From assembly GCF_029227915.1 (NCBI RefSeq), contig NC_079884.1, positions 15,004,001-15,068,000 of the forward strand: a DNA stretch of 64,000 nucleotides. Reading direction: 5' to 3'. Origin of the DNA: Hydractinia symbiolongicarpus. Lineage: Eukaryota > Cnidaria > Hydrozoa > Anthoathecata > Hydractiniidae. Below, piece after piece: positions 59,437 through 64,000 of this stretch. The first letter of the stretch is position 1. Every line of letters begins with the position of its first letter. The position numbers and the translations under genes are program-made. The notes below the pieces were generated by a model. The model did no database searches. It saw only the letters and a list, made by a program, of their open reading frames with translations, and had not been told where the DNA came from.

Positions 59437-59596
59437 TTTTCCAGGAGGTACAACATAGACGGTTCTAGAGTGTTAAAAATCTTCCATTTGAGCTACAGAA
59501 ACATTTTAAATTTCTGTTGAATAAGCCACAACTGTTATGTGGGATTAAACCCATACAAATATGAAGTGAACGCTCTACCAACTGAACTACCAATCC
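59437..59596 (-). mobile_element. tRNA-derived SINE, second type of head
   Basis: The minus strand begins GGATTGGTAGTTCAGTTGGT (A box, TAGAGCG following) with B box GGGTTTAATCCC at 59541-59552. The downstream body (TTGAGCTAC analogue, CTAGA, then TTTCCAGGAGG on the plus strand) matches that of the SINE at 51176-51532, although the tRNA-like heads differ. Confidence 0.65.
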
Positions 59597-62447
59597 CTAA
59601 AAAAGACAATCCTCAAAGTAAACAGAGGTGCATGACTTTTTTTATTATATCAAGTATATTGTGTCTAATAAACACTTTTTGAGAACTCTGTCTCAACAAA
59701 TTATATATATTTGCAGTTTAGAAGGTTAGCTCTAAATATTGTCCCTCAAAGGCACTGGATTTTAATGTATTTAGAAACTTTACTACAAAAAAGTTTTCTT
59801 TTTCTTTTTAGATTGCGTGCAATGGGGGCGAGAGATGTTATCTTTCAATATGTGAGATAAAAAGAAGAAAGCGAAACCTCACACCGCGTTGTTATTGTTT
59901 TTTGTCAAAAATTTGAAGCTGTTTTATAAATCTTGATAAAGTTAATAAATTATTTTCGTTTCTGTAGATTGTTTGTTAACGCGAAAGTCTCTATAACATT
60001 ATCTTCGACCTGAGAATTAACTTCCGGTGGAAAGGGCGTACCTTACGACGCGCATCCCCTTAATTTGTGACATTTTCGCACACTACGGATTGTACAACTC
60101 GATGTACTGCATATCTTTAAGAACAAGAGTTTTAACTTTATAAAGTATAACTTTGCATGAATTATTGACGCTAAAAGCTTCGTGAATTTTGAATTTACGT
60201 TACCAACACTGACAATATGGAAATAAATTTCTCAGTAATCGTTTTTGTTTAGTTCTGCGCGATCTAATTTTCTAGCACCTTCTGAAAAGAAATATTCCGC
60301 GCATGTTGAATTTTCGCCAAAAAAGCACTACTTTAGCGCAACGAATTGTTGTTGTTCCGCGGTGATTTTATTCACAACCTCGTCCCCAGAATTGTTTCTA
60401 CGTCTATTATATCAGTTTTGTTGCAATTCCATATATCAGCTGCAGGAAGATGTTAGCACCTCGCCGTATTATATCAAAGGGAAACAAAAAGCACTAGGGG
60501 CAACTATTGGCTGGTTTCAATTTTGCTTGCAACTTGCGTAATGCTTCGGAACCTTTTTTTAATTTCTAGTTTGGGTTTAAAGACAATTAATTCCGATATA
60601 TGTCACATATCAAATATCGGTACAGATTACGGGAAATAGCAAAGCACGGTTTCTTTGTTACGTGGTGTCATTTGTAAAGAGTGAGCCAATAGCACAAAGT
60701 TTTCGGATCTATGTACAGGACACTTTGATTACAATTACATGGGCAGGGAATGTAGTATTAAACTAGCATTTATTAGTTAATACTTAGTAAAATGGGTCAA
60801 GTTTGAATATTAAACTTTTCGCTATAGCTAGCTAGACTAAGTGTGAAAAAACAAGGCTGAGATATTTGGGGAAATCAAGCCAAAAATTTTGTCAATACTA
60901 TTATAGCTCCTGAGGTCTAAAATAGCTAGCTACCTTTATTTAATTGACAGAATACTTTGAAATATCTTTAATGTAGCTAGCTACATTAACATAATTTTTA
61001 TAGCTACTTGTATATCTTTACTACTTATTTAATAACAAATGTGCCTCTGGAGTGCTGACATTGTACTAGGTAGCTCAACCATCCATAGGCATCAGAAAGG
61101 GGTTTCTGTTTTTAAATTTCATTGTAGAGTCTTGTAAATCCTATTTTAAAAAAAAATGTTTAAAACTTCCCTTTCTTTCACTTGCACTACACATGGCATT
61201 TCTTTGCATTTTTTTCCAAGTCATGATTCCTTCCAACCGCGAAGTTTAGCTGTGTCGCTTTCACAAGTTTCAGCGCTAGCCAATACGATGAACAACGTCC
61301 ACGAACCCTGGGTAATTCTGAAAAAATGTGGTTCTGCCTTATGTTTTCCAGATTTTTGCTGCTGATATCAGCATATTTTAGCCCTAACATGGACCAAATT
61401 TTTAACTTTTAAAGTCGTGTTTTTATATAATTTTTTTATATACAACAAAGGTACTTTTCAACACTACACAGGACATTGACAGCATTTTTTGTTACTAAAC
61501 AGAAAATAATTTCATGATAATAATATTTACTTCACCCTTATTTACTTGACACTTCCAAGTATCTGAACAATGAAACCTCCTTCAATTAAGGTAAAATTGT
61601 TTTTCATTTTATAGATGTGTTCAGTTTGAAGAGGTTCGTTAGTTTATTTACGTAGTGTGTAAAACACGTTCGCTTTTTTTCTCAATGTGTTTGTACCTTT
61701 ATTAGTCCATTTATGTTTTTGAGTGGCCTGTAAGTGTTCATATGGGCATTAGAATGTGACGATATGGTATATTGTTCTTTTGTGTTACATTTCAATTTAA
61801 TTGCCCATTACTGACATTTTTCTGTGTTGTTTTTCAGTTGCTGTTTGTAGCGTTTGTGTACTTGTAGTCATTTGGTGAGAAGTTTTTATATTTTATCTTT
61901 CTTGTATTTAAAACGAGAAAATGTTTGATTTCCACGTTCTATCTATCCGTTCATAACTTTTTGCAAATCTCGATAAACTACAGACCTATATTTATACGAT
62001 TCTATCTTTTATTTCTGCGTTATTATTTTGTACTTAAAAAAATTTCCTAAATACTAATACAAGAGCGATAGAGATTTTTTTATTTTAATAGTAGAAGGGT
62101 GGACTCGAAATATTCTTTAAATTATTTGAAACAAAATCTTGATTAGTTCAATCATCACATAATATTCTTAAAACAATTGAAAGTTTTTCATTTTATCAAT
62201 TTGCTAATTTATTGTCAGTAAAACAAATTGGTAATTAATTTTCAAAAAACTAAGTTTATCCTGGGTGGCAAAGACTTCAAGTATAAATCGTGTGGGAAAA
62301 GAATGTTCCGTCTGGACAAATTTCCCAAAATTATTGTGCGAGAATTGAAAATGCCTCAAAAATGAGAGAATAATCTAAAATTTGTTAAAAAGTGACTATG
62401 TTGGTAAAAATTAGTCGAGAAAACGTGACTAAATATTGTGCAAATGA

Positions 62448-64000
62448 TTATATTCTTATTCATTATTGAGAATTGAAATAAAACGAAATGGCTGGTGGAA
62501 AGATTTTCTACATTATCTTAAATCGTTAAAGAAGAAAGAGAATCACAGTCTTCGTATTCGTTTCCTTGAAGAATGTCTTAAATCAAACATAATTCCGAAA
62601 TTTCTTAAGTTTCGTATCCCCGAAAATGGTTGTTTTGACGACAAAGCTGTATTGGAATTTCAACTGAAATTGCTTAGAAAGGAGTTATATAACGCTAAGA
62701 AAGATTTGTTATCGGCGGAAGAGAAACTACATGAAAATCGGGAGATATTAAAAAGTAAAGTATCATATCGTATCATACCATCAATTATATTCCATACTAG
62801 ACTCGAAATTCGACAGTTCAGAAGTACACATATAGATACGCTGAATAAGAAATTGAACAAACTGTCAGATGAGCAAGGAAAACCGTTATTTAATGTGACA
62901 AACACAGTAATTTGCTATGAATTAACGGAGAGACTCCCAAAATATGTTATGGAAACATTAGCCTTGGGTCCAAGAAACCCCATCATAGAGAAGTTCAACA
63001 AAAATGATGTGTTAACTGGTTTAGATGATTTGATTAGATTTTGCAAAGATAAAAAGATTAACGACGAGCTAATCACTGACATAAATGTTAAGACTTTGGC
63101 ATACGTTAAGAAATGCAATAAGCAAAAACCATCTAAAAACATTTAAATGACAAAAAAGTATCTAAAACTCAACAACTTGATAGCTGTTCCCTTCGACAAG
63201 GGCATCGGCATTTGTGTTATGAAAGTTGAAAGTTATAACAACAAAATGAACGACATCATTGGTTTACCCCAATTTAATAAACTTACATCTAAAAGGAAAA
63301 ATGAGAAGAACCCTGTGTTCAAAGAAGAAGAAAGAATTACATCTGTCCTGAAAGAGTTAAAAGTGAAAGGAAAAATCAGTGAACAGCTTTATGATAAACT
63401 AAAGCCAATAGGAAGTCAACCACCTAGAATCTACGGACTTGCTAAAGTACACAAAAATAACACACCAATGAGACCAGTTTTATCGATGCCAGGTTCTCCA
63501 TATTTCAAACTAGCAAACCAGGTAGCAAAGTGGCTGTCAGTAGTAGATGAATGCAACATCAATTCTTCCACGAAACAAATATCCGATCTAATTACACATC
63601 TCCAACTTGCAGAAAATGAGGAACTTGTGAGTTTTGACGTCACATCCCTATATACAAATGTACCACTGAACGAAGCAATTGATGATTGTACCAGTCTTTT
63701 ATATTCTGGAAAATACGAAAAACCTCCAGTAGATCGAGAAACTTTTCATAAATTAACCTTACTATGTAGTAGCAATGTAGTTATGTCGACTCATGATGGA
63801 TATTACCAACAAGTCCATGGATTGGCAATGGGGAGCCCACCAGCTCCAATGCTTGCTAATGGTTGGCTCAGTAAATTTGACGATATTATCAAGGGAGATG
63901 CAGATTTATTCGCGAGATATATGGACGATATTATCAGAAATATCAACAAAGATAAGATCCAGGAAAAGTTGAATGAGATTAATAATATTCACCCATCACT
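62448..64000 (+). mobile_element. Penelope-like retroelement, incomplete at the right edge
   Basis: Two consecutive in-frame blocks are separated by one TAA (63144-63146) directly followed by ATG (63147). The first block (62448-63146) is lysine-rich and contains LTERLPKYVMETLALGPRNP, as in the N-terminal part of PLE proteins. The second block starts with LIAVPFDKGIGICVM, then RIYGLAKVHKNNTPMRPVLS and the reverse transcriptase motifs FDVTSLYTNVP (catalytic D at 63636), GLAMGSPPAPMLAN and YMDDI (63918-63929). No ATG occurs near the start of the first block, so the start is either missing or on another exon. Any GIY-YIG endonuclease would lie beyond the window. Confidence 0.85.
63147..64000 (+). 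CDS. Penelope-like reverse transcriptase (partial)
   Basis: This block is open from the ATG at 63147 to the window edge. It carries the PLE-specific KVHK...PMRPVLSMPGSP segment, the aspartate motif FDVTSLYTN, the B motif GLAMGSPPAPMLAN and the YMDD box, so the catalytic aspartates look intact. Such enzymes reverse transcribe the element's own RNA. The C-terminal thumb and endonuclease are not in view. Confidence 0.85.
   Translation, partial: MTKKYLKLNNLIAVPFDKGIGICVMKVESYNNKMNDIIGLPQFNKLTSKRKNEKNPVFKEEERITSVLKELKVKGKISEQLYDKLKPIGSQPPRIYGLAKVHKNNTPMRPVLSMPGSPYFKLANQVAKWLSVVDECNINSSTKQISDLITHLQLAENEELVSFDVTSLYTNVPLNEAIDDCTSLLYSGKYEKPPVDRETFHKLTLLCSSNVVMSTHDGYYQQVHGLAMGSPPAPMLANGWLSKFDDIIKGDADLFARYMDDIIRNINKDKIQEKLNEINNIHPS

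Larger units (their letters stand above)
55856..62444. other. Intergenic stretch without a supported gene
   Basis: This holds the SLC25A19 3' UTR, the repeats listed separately, a C homopolymer at 57142-57156 and several AGCTAGCTA-type stretches (60830-61010). A splice-like mini exon near 57590-57602 and an acceptor near 59812 followed by AATAAA near 59944 might belong to a non-coding transcript, but I cannot support it. Confidence 0.35.

Noticed and set aside
59437..59596. Functional tRNA gene on the minus strand
   Set aside because: A and B boxes are present, but the body does not fold to a full tRNA and it continues into a SINE 3' domain.
60245..60541. 98-codon plus-strand frame
   Set aside because: It overlaps a TTCGCG-type repeat segment and shows no family resemblance.
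1..64000. CRISPR arrays, bacterial operons or prophage
   Set aside because: Introns, GT-AG splicing, SINEs and animal domain families show animal nuclear DNA; the only regular direct repeat array is the 63-bp minisatellite without spacers.

Overview
The window reads as nuclear DNA of an AT-rich, intron-rich invertebrate animal, most probably a cnidarian. The reasons are a giant cell-surface protein built from NIDO, follistatin/Kazal, C-type lectin, EGF and D8C domains, ordinary animal housekeeping genes with short GT-AG introns, and abundant MITEs, tRNA-derived SINEs, a Helitron-like family and a Penelope-like element. Species-level placement is inference. All exon coordinates were built by hand from splice sites, frame continuity and family homology.

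Positions 97-24742 (+) hold one gene that I assemble into 31 coding exons. Their lengths sum to 11,694 bases, a multiple of three (3,897 residues). The protein starts with a type II transmembrane anchor. Eleven tandem NIDO-follistatin/Kazal units follow, each made of a short exon (113-122 bases) and a long exon (604-736 bases, 1,531 in unit 11). After these come H-type-lectin-like repeats, a C-type lectin domain, an EGF domain and a C-terminal uromodulin-type D8C domain. Every unit enters and leaves in phase 1, so whole units can be duplicated without breaking the frame. I do not know this architecture from any described protein, and it is the main candidate for something new in this window.

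Positions 24743-33240 have no intact gene that I can support. They contain the 3' UTR of the giant gene, a decayed THAP/P-element-type transposase, fold-back repeats and a dispersed TTCGCG-rich repeat family.

Positions 33277-39030 (-) are the gene for ribosomal protein uL18 (RPL5). Its 4.3 kb second intron is full of MITEs and carries a 63-bp minisatellite. Head to head with it lies a CISD3-like mitochondrial iron-sulfur protein gene (39568-40485, +).

Positions 43222-48782 (+) are two tandem paralogues of secreted, probably GPI-anchored, cyclase-family (PF04199) enzymes with identical intron positions. The first has a clear TATA box. Positions 51583-55855 (+) are a nine-exon gene for a mitochondrial carrier of the SLC25A19 (thiamine pyrophosphate) type. 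From 55856 to about 62440 I see only repeats: an inverted pair of hammerhead-like motifs, a 94-bp hairpin, a tRNA-derived SINE and a short tandem duplication. The window ends inside a Penelope-like retroelement with a YMDD reverse transcriptase that runs off the right edge.
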